From positions 1 through 64,000 of the forward strand of contig NZ_JARLLG010000002.1 of the NCBI RefSeq assembly GCF_029382255.1: a stretch of DNA of 64,000 nucleotides, written 5' to 3'. Shown piece by piece: positions 27,543-37,700 of the stretch. The first letter of the stretch is position 1; each line of letters opens with the position of its first letter. Below the pieces are notes generated by a model. The model did not search any database, was not told where the DNA came from, and worked only from the letters and a program-made list of their open reading frames with translations. The position numbers and the translations under genes were made by a program. This DNA is from Isoptericola croceus. GTDB lineage: Bacteria > Actinomycetota > Actinomycetes > Actinomycetales > Cellulomonadaceae.

Positions 27543-29894
27543 TCAGTCGAGGGGCTCGACCGACGCGATGCGGTGCACCGCGACGGTGAGCTCGGCCTCG
27601 CGCACCGCGTCGAGCGCCCGCAGACGTCCGCCCTCGAGCCGCAACGGCTTGAGGTCGCGTCGCTGCAGGGCACCGGCAGGGCCGACCATCTCGACCCGCA
27701 CCGTGCGCCCGTCGCGCAGCGCGTCGTGCAGCAGGGCCACCGCATCGCCCGGCTCCTCGGCCCCGTGCCCGACGGCGGCACCCGCCGCGGGTGGCCCCGC
27801 ACCGTCCGTGACGTCCACCGGTGCCGGGGCGCCGCCGTCGGGCACGGTGTTCCGCACGGCGCCGTCCGTCGGCGGGTCGGTGCGGGAGCCCGCAAAGCCG
27901 GGTGCCGTGCCGCGCAGGTGGGCGACCAGGGCGGTGCGGGCGTCCGCCGAGGCGTCCCGCACCGGAGCCGGCGTGCTGCGCCGTGACCAGGCGGTGCGGT
28001 CGAGCCGCACCGTGCGGCGGGCGGTGCCGAGCGGCCGGCCGTCCGGACCCTCCAGGCCGGAGAGCAGGCCGTGCCGGCGCAGCGAGTCGTGCAGCTCGGC
28101 CGCCGGGACGGAAGCCGCGAGCACGGTCGGTGCGAGCCGCACGAGCCCCAGCCCGGAGAGCCGGGGATCCTCGGTGAGACCCGCCAGCGCCGTCGGGTCG
28201 GCGGCGCGCACGTAGGAGGTCGCCGCACCGACCCGGACCGCCTCGTGCCGGCGCGCAGTGTCCTTGACCAGGTACTCCAGGGGCTGAGGCACGGGGACCG
28301 GGGAGCGGCCGGCGAGCTCGGCAAGGAGCTCCGCGCCGCTGCGGCCGTGGTCCAGCGCGCGGGTGACCGAGCCGGTGGAGAACCGCACCGTGGTCGCCGC
28401 GCCGCGGGACTCGATGTCGGCGGCCTGGTCGAGCAGCCGGGCGAGCGCGGGCGACGGACGGCCGGGGACGATCCCGGTGAGGTCGCCCTGCAGCAGCACC
28501 TCGTCGACCTCCGCGGGCAGCACGTCCCGCAGCGCGGACGCGACGGCCGTGCCGGCGTCGTCCCCAGGTTCGGGTCGTGTCGAGGAACCCAGCACGCTCG
28601 CCGCCAGGACGTGGCCGGGGGAGGACAGCGCACCGGCGCCGGTCACCCCGAGCGACGCCGCCTCGCGCAGCAACCCGGCCAGCGCCGCCGCGGGCGGCAC
28701 GGTCCGGGGTGAACGCCAGCGCAGCACCGTCATGACCTCGTCGGGCCCGAGCGCCGTGCCCGGCTGGGCCGCCAGCACGTCGAGCACCTGGGCGCGCAGC
28801 CGAGCCACCCACGGCCGGTGCAGGTCGGGGGACAGCGGGGCGCGCAGGTTGCCCTTCTCGTCGCGCGACCCCACCTGCCACGGGGTGCGGCGCGACGTCG
28901 TCCACGCCGTCACGAGCGTCGCCCACCGCTCGGCGTCGTCCGCGTCCTCCCAGAGGTCCGCCCGCACGGTCGGTACGTACGACGCCGGGGCGTCGCCGTC
29001 GTCGGCCACCAGCCCGGCGCTCGCGGCGAGCTCGACGACGAACGCCGCGGTGGGCTCGTCGCTCTCGAGCAGCAGGGCGGTACGGCGCAGGTCACGGACG
29101 CCGAGGCCGCCTGCCCGCAGCACCGACGGCGGCGCGTCGTCCCAGGCCACCACGAGCCGGGCGACCTGCCGGACGGTCTCCAGCGCGGCCGTCGCGGCCT
29201 CGGCGTCGGCGCCGGTCGCCGGCACCTCGCGGCCGTCGGGTCGCGGCGGGTCGAGGTCGGGCGTGCGGTGCGTGCGGCCGCCGCGCAGCGAGAGCCCGAC
29301 GTCGCGGGGCAGGAGCACGTGGCGGGTGTCGGAGCGCAGCAGCAACCCGGCCTCGACGAGCGCGTCGACGGCGCGGCGCGCAGCGGTGCCGGGCGGCGGG
29401 ACGACGCCGACGGGCGGGCCCCACGCGAGCGCGTCCAGGATGGGCTGCGCGCCGGAGGGGAGCTCGCCCGTGGCCGGGCGTCCGCCCTCGCGCACCGGAC
29501 CCAGCCCGGCCGGGTAGGGGCCGAGCACGTCCTCCAGCCCGGGAGTGGGCAGCACCCCGTCACCCTCCTCCCAGACCAGGGCGGCCGCCCGCGCCCCGTC
29601 CAGCACCCGCCCGACGGCGGTACCCGCCTCGGGCGCCCCGAGCGCGGCGGCGACCTGCTCGGGGCGGACCGGGGTGCCGCCGTCGGACAGCGCGACCAGC
29701 GACTCGAGGACCTGCAGCGTGCCGGCGTCCAGGTGTCCCAGGGCGCGGTCGAGGCTCGTGCGGCTCGCGGCGCGGGTGGCGAGCGATCGCAGCGTGGAGG
29801 GGGCGGGGGTGCCGAGGTCGGGCCGGGCGGCGAGCAGAGCGAGGAGCTCGTCGTCGGAGCGGTTGCGCACCCATTCGGAGAAGCTGCCGGCCAT
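27543..29894 (-). CDS. Helicase-associated domain protein (XPB partner type)
   Basis: 783 aa, an actinobacterial protein usually encoded beside xpb. The N-terminus SFSEWVRNRSDDELLALLAARPDL is typical, and the helicase-associated C-terminal (Helicase_C_3) region includes LLQGDLTGIVPGRPSP and later VRVGAATSYVRAADP and GRLRALDAVREAELTVAVHRI. No Walker motifs, so it is not itself a helicase; it may recruit or regulate XPB. The start at ATG 29894 is one of two close choices (GTG at 29900). Confidence 0.85.
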   Translation of the reverse strand: MAGSFSEWVRNRSDDELLALLAARPDLGTPAPSTLRSLATRAASRTSLDRALGHLDAGTLQVLESLVALSDGGTPVRPEQVAAALGAPEAGTAVGRVLDGARAAALVWEEGDGVLPTPGLEDVLGPYPAGLGPVREGGRPATGELPSGAQPILDALAWGPPVGVVPPPGTAARRAVDALVEAGLLLRSDTRHVLLPRDVGLSLRGGRTHRTPDLDPPRPDGREVPATGADAEAATAALETVRQVARLVVAWDDAPPSVLRAGGLGVRDLRRTALLLESDEPTAAFVVELAASAGLVADDGDAPASYVPTVRADLWEDADDAERWATLVTAWTTSRRTPWQVGSRDEKGNLRAPLSPDLHRPWVARLRAQVLDVLAAQPGTALGPDEVMTVLRWRSPRTVPPAAALAGLLREAASLGVTGAGALSSPGHVLAASVLGSSTRPEPGDDAGTAVASALRDVLPAEVDEVLLQGDLTGIVPGRPSPALARLLDQAADIESRGAATTVRFSTGSVTRALDHGRSGAELLAELAGRSPVPVPQPLEYLVKDTARRHEAVRVGAATSYVRAADPTALAGLTEDPRLSGLGLVRLAPTVLAASVPAAELHDSLRRHGLLSGLEGPDGRPLGTARRTVRLDRTAWSRRSTPAPVRDASADARTALVAHLRGTAPGFAGSRTDPPTDGAVRNTVPDGGAPAPVDVTDGAGPPAAGAAVGHGAEEPGDAVALLHDALRDGRTVRVEMVGPAGALQRRDLKPLRLEGGRLRALDAVREAELTVAVHRIASVEPLD

Positions 29895-29930
29895 CTGCAC
29901 GATGTTACGCCCGCCCCCTGCACGCGGGAG

Positions 29931-30848
29931 TCAGGGCTGGGCGGTGGCGCGGCAGGTCTCCTCCCACGGTGTCGGGGTGATCCCGAACCGATCCTGCGCC
30001 GCCCGGGAGTCCAGCACGTACGGGGCCTCCCACTGATAGCTGAGCTGGCGCAGCTCGCGCACCAGGGGCGAGAACGCCGAGACGGCGGCCAGCGCAGGGC
30101 CGCGCAGCGAGGAGACGGGCACCGGGGGCTTGCCGGCGGCCGCGAGGACGTCGGTCAGGGCCTGGGCCTGGGTGACCGGCGGGTTGCTGGGGACGTGCCA
30201 GGTGCGGCCGTGGGCGTCGGGGTCCTCGGCGGCGGCGACGAGCGTCCGCGCGACGTCGCGCACGTCGGTGAAGGTGTGCGGCAGGTCGGTGCGCCCGATC
30301 ATCCAGGCACGCCGTCCCCGCAGGGCGGCCGGGAGCACGCGCGACACGTGGCCGTTCTGCCCGACGCCGGGGCCGACGTAGTCCGAGCCGCGCACCTCGA
30401 CGGCGTGCAGGCGGCCGGCGTCGTGGGCGGTCCGGGCGTCGGCCCACATCCGGGCCCGCAGCCGGCCCTTGTGGTCGGTCGCGGCGTCGGGGAGGTCCTC
30501 GGTCATCGGGCCGTCGACGGGGCCGTACGGGTAGAGGTTCCCGGTGATGGCGTAGACGGCGCCGGTGCGTGCGGCGGTGGTCAGGAACGACGCGGCGAGC
30601 GGTGGCCACATCGTGTCCCAGCGGGTGTAGTCGGCCGGGTTGGCGCAGTTGTACAGGACGGCCGCGTGCTCGGCGGCGCGGCTCAGGGCGTCCGGGTCGG
30701 TGGCGTCGAGCGTCAGGTGCTCCACGCCGTCGATCCCGGTGCTGCGCCCGGAGCGGGTGGCGACCGCGACGTGCGAGCCGCGGCCGGCGAGCAGGGCGGC
30801 GACGTGCCGCCCGACGGGGCCGGCGCCGACGACGAGATGACGGTCCAT
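29931..30848 (-). CDS. NAD(P)-dependent epimerase/dehydratase-like oxidoreductase
   Basis: 305 aa, extended SDR/atypical SDR fold. N-terminal nucleotide site is HLVVGAGPVGRHVAALLA; TGNLYPYGPV is where an active-site Tyr would be, but the Lys of the YxxxK motif is not evident, so it may be a reductase-like binding protein. Substrate unknown. AAGGAG precedes ATG 30848. Divergent from a TetR gene, which probably regulates it. Confidence 0.8.
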   Translation of the reverse strand: MDRHLVVGAGPVGRHVAALLAGRGSHVAVATRSGRSTGIDGVEHLTLDATDPDALSRAAEHAAVLYNCANPADYTRWDTMWPPLAASFLTTAARTGAVYAITGNLYPYGPVDGPMTEDLPDAATDHKGRLRARMWADARTAHDAGRLHAVEVRGSDYVGPGVGQNGHVSRVLPAALRGRRAWMIGRTDLPHTFTDVRDVARTLVAAAEDPDAHGRTWHVPSNPPVTQAQALTDVLAAAGKPPVPVSSLRGPALAAVSAFSPLVRELRQLSYQWEAPYVLDSRAAQDRFGITPTPWEETCRATAQP

Positions 30849-30915
30849 GATCAGTGCTCCTTGTTGTGAACAGTGCTCTCGCTCCGCAGTATGACGCAGG
30901 CGGACCCGCAGGACA

Positions 30916-30928
30916 AGAGCGCTGCTCT
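30916..30928. promoter_or_regulatory. Inverted repeat between the epimerase and tetR genes
   Basis: AGAGC, 3 bases, GCTCT, in the 107-bp divergent gap; a related AGTGCTCT half-site lies nearer the epimerase start. Likely operator of the adjacent TetR. Confidence 0.45.
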
Positions 30929-30955
30929 CGAAGATGAGCACCGATCCGTGCAACG

Positions 30956-31681
30956 ATGCGTGACGTGACCAGCACGCCACGCACCGCCCGGGCGCTCGCC
31001 CGCGAGACCATCACCCGCGACATCCTCGCGGCCGCCCGCGCCCGCCTCGCGGCCGACGGACCCGCAGCCCTGTCGCTGCGCGCCGTCGCCCGCGACGTCG
31101 GCATGGTGTCCTCCGCCGTCTACCGCTACGTCGAGAACCGGGACGCGCTGCTGACGGCGCTCATCGTGGAGTGCTACGACGAGCTCGGTGCCGCGGTCGA
31201 GGACGCCGAGGCGACGGTCCCGGACCGGGACGACGTCACGACGCGCTGGCTCGCCGCCTGCCGCGCCGTCCGGGAGTGGTCCGTGGCCCACCCCGGGGAG
31301 TTCGGCCTGCTCTACGGCACCCCGGTGCCCGGGTACGCGGCGCCGCGGGACACCGTCGACCCGGCGACGCGCCTCGTCCTGGTGCTCGTGCGGGTCGTGG
31401 CCGACGCCCACGCGAAGGGCGCCGTCCCACCGCTGGGCCCGACGGCGGAAGGCGGCCTTGCGACGCTCGTGGCGGGCGCGCGGGACTTCGTCGCGGCGCG
31501 CGGGCTGATCGACGACGCCCCGCCGGAGCTGGTGGTGCGCACCCTCATGGCCTGGACGACCGTCCTGGGCACGGTGTCGTTCGAGATGTTCGGGCACCTG
31601 GCCGGGTCGGTCGACGACACCGCGGCATGGTTCGACGTCGTCGCGCTGCGTCTCGCCGCCGACCTGGGGATCGGCCTCTGA
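30956..31681 (+). CDS. TetR/AcrR-family regulator
   Basis: 241 aa. Helix-turn-helix residues about 22-65: LAADGPAALSLRAVARDVGM then VSSAVYRYVENRDALL. The C-terminal domain (about 85-235) resembles TetR_C_33-like actinobacterial regulators (WLAACRAVREWSVAHPGEFGLLYGTPVPGY). Divergent from the epimerase gene, hence its likely target. Start at ATG 30956; a GTG 3 codons later is possible. Confidence 0.9.
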   Translation: MRDVTSTPRTARALARETITRDILAAARARLAADGPAALSLRAVARDVGMVSSAVYRYVENRDALLTALIVECYDELGAAVEDAEATVPDRDDVTTRWLAACRAVREWSVAHPGEFGLLYGTPVPGYAAPRDTVDPATRLVLVLVRVVADAHAKGAVPPLGPTAEGGLATLVAGARDFVAARGLIDDAPPELVVRTLMAWTTVLGTVSFEMFGHLAGSVDDTAAWFDVVALRLAADLGIGL

Positions 31682-31697
31682 TCAGCGATTCTCACCC

Positions 31698-31762
31698 GGG
31701 TGAAAAGGGGGGTTGACCGGGGAAAACGCTCCCTGAATCCGGCGGGTGAAAGAGGGGGTGAA
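31698..31762 (+). repeat. Paired direct repeats in the sugar-transferase promoter
   Basis: GGGTGAAAAGGGGGGTTGA (31698-31716) and GGGTGAAAGAGGGGGTGAA (31744-31762) are near-identical 19-base words with 46-base spacing. The first overlaps a TCACCCGGGTGA palindrome (31692-31703). They lie 80-145 bases upstream of the sugar-transferase start. Possible activator sites. Confidence 0.5.
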
Positions 31763-31842
31763 AGCAATGCAGAAACACACATCGAACCGTTCTCCCGCTC
31801 CTAGAGTCGTGACATCAGAGGTCACCTCGAGGAGTCGGCATC

Positions 31843-33345
31843 GTGTCCTTCACCGGAGTCCAGCAGCGCACGCGCAGGGCGCTCGCCGCTGTGCGCGCTG
31901 CCCGGCTGCGGGAGGTGCGTGCGACGTTCCGGGCCGGGAGCTGGCAAGCCGCCTACCGCCGCCGGCTGATGGTGACCGACGGCGCGCTGGTCGCGCTGGC
32001 GACGTTCCTGGCGGTCATGGTCAACAACCTCGGCGGGGTCTGGCCACCGGCGCACGCCATCCGGGCGGACCAGATGGTGTTCGTGGTGGTCGTCGCGGCG
32101 GTCTGGCCCGTGTCGATCGCCCTGAGCCGCGGGTACGACGTCCGCGTCTTCGCGTCCGGCCCGCGAGAGTTCGAGCGGGTGTTCAACGCGACGCTGCGGC
32201 TCTTCGCGCTGCTCGCGCTGGGGGCGTTCCTGCTCTCCTGGCCGGGCCTGCGCTCCTACCTCGTGGTGGCCTTCCCGGTCGGGCTGGTGCTCCTGCTCGT
32301 GGGCCGCTGGCAGTGGCGCGGCTGGCTGCAGCGACGCCGCGCGCGCGGCGAGTCGACGACGGCGGTGCTCGCCGTCGGTCTGCGCGCTCAGACCGAGCGG
32401 CTCGTCCGGGAGCTCAACGAGCGCCCGTCGGGCTATCGGGTGGTCGGGGTGTGCTCCCCTCCCGCCGAGGCCCGGCCGGGGGAGGAGGTGCTCGGTGTGC
32501 CGGTGCTGGGCGACCTCGACGGGGCGGCGACGATCGCCGCCCAGGTCGGCGCCGACTGCGTGGCCGTGGCCGGCTCCGACCGGATGACCGCCGAGGCGGT
32601 GCGCCGCCTCGGCTGGGAGCTCGAACCGGTCGGCGTGGACCTCATGCTCATGGCGGAGCTGGCCGACGTGGCCGGCCCGCGCATCACGGTGACGCCCGAG
32701 CAGTCGGTCTCGCTGCTGCACGTCGACGCTCCGCGGTTCGTGGGGCCCAAGTACGTGGCCAAGACCCTCATGGACTGGACCGGCGCGGCCCTGATCACTG
32801 CCGTGGTGCTCCCTGTGCTGGTGGTGGTGGCACTGGTGGTGGCGGTGACGAGCGCGGGGCCGGTGTTCTACAGCCAGGACCGGGTCGGACGGGGCGGGCA
32901 TACCTTCCGGATGCTGAAGTTCCGCACGATGCGGGTGGGCGCGGATCGTGAGGACGCTGTGCTGCACGCCGACCACGACGGTGCGGGGGTGCTCTTCAAG
33001 CGCCGGGACGACCCCCGCGTGACCCGCGCCGGCCGTGTGCTGCGACGCTATTCGCTGGACGAGCTCCCTCAGCTCTTCAACGTGCTGGCCGGGCAGATGT
33101 CGTTGGTGGGACCTCGGCCTCCCCTGCCTCAGGAGGTCACGCGCTACGAGGCGCGGATGCGCCGTCGGCTCCTCGTCAAGCCGGGGATCACCGGCCTGTG
33201 GCAGGTGGGTGGTCGTTCCGACCTCTCGTGGGAGGAGGCGGTCCGGCTGGACGTCTACTACGCGGAGAACTGGACGCCGTTCGGCGACCTGCTGATCCTG
33301 GCCCGCACCGCCAAGGTCGTGCTCGGTGCCCAGGGCGCCTACTGA
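31843..33345 (+). CDS. Undecaprenyl-phosphate sugar phosphotransferase (WbaP/exopolysaccharide type)
   Basis: 500 aa, starts surface-polysaccharide assembly by moving a sugar-1-phosphate onto undecaprenyl phosphate. Four N-terminal transmembrane helices (within about 40-145), a CoA-binding-like middle domain, a fifth helix (about 305-328) and the C-terminal bacterial sugar transferase domain: MLKFRTMRVGA, the KRRDDPRVTRAGRVLRRYSLDELPQ block and LVGPRPPLPQE, KPGITGLWQV. GAGGAG lies upstream of GTG 31843. It sits 9 kb away from the main polysaccharide region, so its partner pathway is uncertain. Confidence 0.93.
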   Translation: MSFTGVQQRTRRALAAVRAARLREVRATFRAGSWQAAYRRRLMVTDGALVALATFLAVMVNNLGGVWPPAHAIRADQMVFVVVVAAVWPVSIALSRGYDVRVFASGPREFERVFNATLRLFALLALGAFLLSWPGLRSYLVVAFPVGLVLLLVGRWQWRGWLQRRRARGESTTAVLAVGLRAQTERLVRELNERPSGYRVVGVCSPPAEARPGEEVLGVPVLGDLDGAATIAAQVGADCVAVAGSDRMTAEAVRRLGWELEPVGVDLMLMAELADVAGPRITVTPEQSVSLLHVDAPRFVGPKYVAKTLMDWTGAALITAVVLPVLVVVALVVAVTSAGPVFYSQDRVGRGGHTFRMLKFRTMRVGADREDAVLHADHDGAGVLFKRRDDPRVTRAGRVLRRYSLDELPQLFNVLAGQMSLVGPRPPLPQEVTRYEARMRRRLLVKPGITGLWQVGGRSDLSWEEAVRLDVYYAENWTPFGDLLILARTAKVVLGAQGAY

Positions 33346-33458
33346 GCCTGCCGTGAGCACCTGGGACGGAGAGCCGCCGAACTTCCCGGTACCCTGGGAC
33401 ACTGCCTCGGCCCACTGGCCGGGCAGCTGTGAAGAACGACGAGTACGAAGAGGTCCAG

Positions 33459-33842
33459 GTGCCTACCGGCAAGGTCAAGTGGTACGACGCGGAGCGCGGG
33501 TTCGGGTTCATCGCCAACGACGACGGCGGTGAAGTCTTCCTGCATGCCTCCGCGCTGCCCGAGGACGTCCAGAGCCCCAAGCCGGGCGCGCGGGTCGACT
33601 TCGGGGTGGCGGACGGTCGACGCGGCCCGTCGGCCCTCTCGGTGACGCTGCTCGACCCTCAGCCGTCGGTGGTCAAGGCCAAGCGCCGGCCGCCGTCGGA
33701 GCTGGCAGGCATCGTGGAGGACCTCATCCGGGTGCTCGACCGCACGGGCGACCAGCTCAAGCGTGGCAAGTACCCGGACGGCGAGGCCGGCAAGCGCGTC
33801 GCCACGATGCTCCGTGCCGTCGCCGACAACCTCGATTCCTGA
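33459..33842 (+). CDS. Cold-shock-domain protein with C-terminal extension
   Basis: About 127 aa. The first 70 residues are a cold-shock OB domain (PTGKVKWYDAERGFGFI, with RNP2 EVFLHASAL). A further 55 residues contain conserved AGIVEDLIRVLD and GKRVATMLRAVADNLD, an actinobacterial addition of unknown role. Start at GTG 33459 (AAGAGG just upstream) gives the usual MPTGKVKWYD start; the frame continues to 33429. The stop is 14 bases before the DUF3027 gene, so they form an operon with the sacsin-like gene. Confidence 0.88.
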   Translation: MPTGKVKWYDAERGFGFIANDDGGEVFLHASALPEDVQSPKPGARVDFGVADGRRGPSALSVTLLDPQPSVVKAKRRPPSELAGIVEDLIRVLDRTGDQLKRGKYPDGEAGKRVATMLRAVADNLDS

Positions 33843-33855
33843 GAGCGAGACGATC

Positions 33856-34701
33856 ATGGCAACCGCCGACGCGCCCGCGAGGGCACGCCGCGTGAGCTCG
33901 CGCGCCCGGAACGACGCCGTCCTGCTGGGCGCCGTCGAGCTGGCGCGCGCCGCGGCGCTGGACGTCGCCTCGTCGCCGGCCGACGTCGGCGAGCACCTCG
34001 GCGCGCTCGCCGAGGGTGAGCGGCTCATGTCGCACCGGTTCGCGGCTGGCATGAAGGGCTATCACGGCTGGTACTGGACGGTGACGCTGGCCCGGGTGCC
34101 GCGCGGCCGGACGGCGACGGTGTGCGAGGTCGAGCTGCTGCCGGGCGACGACGCGATCCTCTCCCCGCAGTGGGTGCCGTGGTCCGAGCGGTTGCGCCCG
34201 GGCGACGTCAGGCCCGGCGACACCCTGCCTTTCCGTGCCGACGACCCGCGCCTGGAGCCGGGCTGGACGCCGACCGGCGACGAGGAGCTCGACGCGGTCG
34301 CGATCGACGAGCTCGCCCTGGCCCGGCAGCGGGTGCTGTCCCCGCAGGGCCGCGACGAGGCGGCGGACCGGTGGTACCGCGGCTCGCGCGGCCCGACGGC
34401 TCCGGGAGCGGTCGCGTCGGCGTCGGAGTGCACCGCGTGTGGGTTCCTCGTGCCGCTGCAGGGTCCGTTGGGTCAGCTGTTCGGGGTGTGCGCGAACGAG
34501 TGGTCGCCGGACGACGGCAAGGTCGTCTCGCTGGACCACGGTTGCGGGGCGCACTCCGAGACGGACGTGGCCCAGCGCCGGAGCGACTGGCCGGCGCCCG
34601 CTCCGCTGATCGACGAGTCGTCGATCGAGCGGGTCGTGGTCCCGGGTACGGACGCGTCGTCCGCTCGTGAGCCCGACGAGGAAGGTACCGGGATCGCGTG
34701 A
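33856..34701 (+). CDS. DUF3027 family protein
   Basis: 281 aa, cytoplasmic, actinobacteria-specific, function unknown. The core begins ARNDAVLLGAVELARAAAL and contains FAAGMKGYHGWYWTVTLARV, a conserved aromatic block. A potential zinc site (C-x2-C in SECTACGF, Cys in GVCANEW, and DHGCGAHSE) lies in the last third, so it may bind metal. Upstream: cold-shock protein; downstream: overlaps the sacsin-like ATPase gene by 4 bases. Confidence 0.85.
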   Translation: MATADAPARARRVSSRARNDAVLLGAVELARAAALDVASSPADVGEHLGALAEGERLMSHRFAAGMKGYHGWYWTVTLARVPRGRTATVCEVELLPGDDAILSPQWVPWSERLRPGDVRPGDTLPFRADDPRLEPGWTPTGDEELDAVAIDELALARQRVLSPQGRDEAADRWYRGSRGPTAPGAVASASECTACGFLVPLQGPLGQLFGVCANEWSPDDGKVVSLDHGCGAHSETDVAQRRSDWPAPAPLIDESSIERVVVPGTDASSAREPDEEGTGIA

Positions 34702-37700
34702 CGGAAGACGTCTTCGGGACCGCCGCGCTGCGGCACGCGGTCGCGGAGGCGTGGCTCGGGTCCGCCACCCGCTTCCGTGAGGACGCGAACGCCGAGGAGG
34801 ACCACGCCCGCGGCCACTACCGCGACCGCGTCGTCGTCGAGCTGCTGCAGAACGCGGCCGACGCCGCGGCCCGGGCCGGGGTGCCCGGCCACGTCCTCGT
34901 CCGCCTCGAGCCGGTGTCCCCCGTCGGGGTGACCGGCGGCCTGCCTGCGGGCACGCACCGGCTGGTCGTCGCGAACACGGGATCCCCGCTCGACGCGGAC
35001 GGTGTCGCGTCGCTCGCCTCGTTGCGGGCCTCGGCGAAGTCCGGTGCCGGCCAGGTGGGGCGTTTCGGCGTGGGCTTCGCCGCGGTGCGTTCGGTGTCCG
35101 ACAACGTCACGGTGCGTTCTCGCTGGGGCGGCGTGCGTTTCGCGCTGGCCGCGACGCGAGACCTCCTGGGTGAGCTGGGGGCTTCCGGGCGCTCGGGCGC
35201 CGAGCGGCTCGCCGCGGAGGTGGCCGGCCGGGGCGTGGACCTGCCGGTGCTGCGCCTGCCGTTCGAGGCGCCGGCGCTGCCGGCCGACACCGAGCACGAC
35301 ACGGTGGTAGAGGTCGTGCTGCGGGACGGCCCAGCGCTCGCCTCGGTGCGCTCCCAGCTCGCCGACCTGGACGACGTCCTCCTGCTCGCCTTCCCCGCCC
35401 TCACCTCCGTCACTGTTGTGGGCGCGGAATCTGGGGCCGAGGATGCGGACAAGAGGCGCATATCGGGCCAAGAATCGAGCCCACAGCGGAGTGCGGTGGG
35501 TCGGTTCGACGAGGTTGACGTCGCGGAGCTGCCGCGTGAGCACCGACGGCTCGACTGGTCGCTCACCTGGGCGCTGGTGCCCGACGGCGGCGCACCGGAC
35601 GCCGCCCGGCGTCGCGTCCTGCACGCTCCCACCCCCACGGACGTCGGTCTCGACCTCCCGGCGGTGCTGCTCGCCACGTTCCCGGTCGATGCGGGCCGTC
35701 GCGGCGTGCTGCCCGGCCGGGCGACCGATCGGCTCACGGCCGCCGCGGGCCGGGAGTACGCCGCGCTGCTCGGCGACCTCGCCCGCGGGCGGGGCGCTGG
35801 CGACGGACCGGCCGAAGAACCTGCCGCGCGCGACGAGCCGGGTGGCGGGGCCACCGGGGGCGTCGATGTGCTCGGCCTCGTCCCGACCGGGATGCCCGCC
35901 TCCGACGTGGACGCCGCGATCCGCGAGTCGGCCCTCGACGCCCTGCGCACCACGCCGGTCCTGGACGGCAGGGTCGCCCCGGCGGACGCCCTGGTCGTCG
36001 CCGGCGCGCCCGGCGAGGACGCCGAGCTCGTCGCGGCACTGGCGTCCGTCCTGCCCGGCCTCGTCGTGGTCCCGTCCCGGCACCAGGCCGTGGTGCGGTC
36101 CCTGGGAGCCACGGTCGCGTCGCTCGCCGACCTCGTCGACGACCTGCCGGCGGGCCTGCCCGCCGCCCGGTGGCACTCCCTGCTCACCGCGCTCGAGCCG
36201 CACGCCGCCGAGCCGGGGGTGCTCGAGTCCCTCGCCGGTGCCCGCATCCCGCTCGCCGACGGGAGGGTCGCCGGCGTCCGCGGCGCCGTCGTCCTGCCCG
36301 AGTCTGCGGACGACGGCGACGAGGCCTCGCTCGCCGTGACGGCCCGGGCGCTGGGGCTGCGGGTGGTGCACCCGGACGCCGCGCACCCGTTGCTGCTGCG
36401 TGCCGGCGCCGTGGCCACCGACCCGCGGCGGCTGCTCCAGGACCCCGAGGTGCGGGACGTCTCGCTCGCCGCGGCCGAGGCCGTCCTGGAGGGAGAGAGC
36501 GACGACGGCGCCCTCGAGCTGGTGAGCCATGCGCTGGCCCTCGTGCGTCTGGCCGGCGGCACCGACGTGCCGTTCTGGACGGGCGAGCTCCCGGTGCCCA
36601 CCGTCGACGGCGAGACGGTGGCGCTGCGCGAGGCGGTGCTGCCGGGGACCTGGGCCGCCGAGCTTCTCACGGGCCTGGTGCCCATCGCGCCCGAGTTCGT
36701 CGCCCGGTACAGCGCGCCGGTCCTGGCCGCAGCAGGTGCGCGCACCGAGCCCGCCGTCTACACGGTGCCGGACGTCGTCACGCCGGAGGCGGACGGTTCG
36801 GACGACGTGGACCCGGATGACGGCGAGCACGGCCCGGACGACCCCGCCGGCTGGCTCGCGGGCTGGTCGGACTACCTGCGGATGCTGGCCGCGCGGTTCG
36901 GGGCGGGGGTGGCCGTCGGCGATCTGGCCGCCGTCGCCGACCTCGACGCGGTCGGTGACGAGGCCTGGCCGAGCGTCCTGTCGCGGCTCTCGTCCGACCC
37001 GGACGCCCGCCACGCCCTGCTCGCCCCGGTGCGCAACGGTCGCGCCGCCGCGCCGTCCTACACCGCCTGGTGGCTGCGCGAGCGCTTCGGTGCCCCCTTC
37101 GCGCTGCACGACGGCGTCCCGCTGCTGCCGGTGGCGCCGCGCGACCTCGCCGGGCTCGACGTCGCGACACGGCGTGCACTCGGCGGGGTCGACGCGCTCA
37201 CCGACCTCGACGCCGCCGACTGGCCGGCCGCGCTCGACCGGCTACCAGCGGTGGGGGCCAGCCTGCCGCTGCGCGACGCCCTCGTGGTGTGGCGAGGCCT
37301 GGCACGGCTCTCGGCACGGTTGGACCCGTCCGACCGCTCGTCGGCCCTGGATCCGCTGCCCGACCGCCTGCCCGCGCTCGACGCCAGCGACGTCGTCGTC
37401 CAGCGGGCGGACGACGTCGAGGTCGCCGGGACCGCACGCTGGGCCGCGCTGGGGGCGGTGCTGCCGGCGCCGGCCGCGGACGCCGAGGCTCTGGCCGACC
37501 TGCTCGACCTGCCGCTGGCCGGCGAGGGCGGGCTGCCCGCGCCGGACATGCCGGGCACCGAGCGCGAGCTGGACCCGCGGCTGACCGTGCTCGACCACCG
37601 GATGCCCGCCTCCTGGTTCGAGCACGAGCGCCTCTCCGTGGCCGGGCGCCCCGTGCCGTGGTGGGTCGACGCGACCGGCCGGGTGCACGCGACGTCGGCC

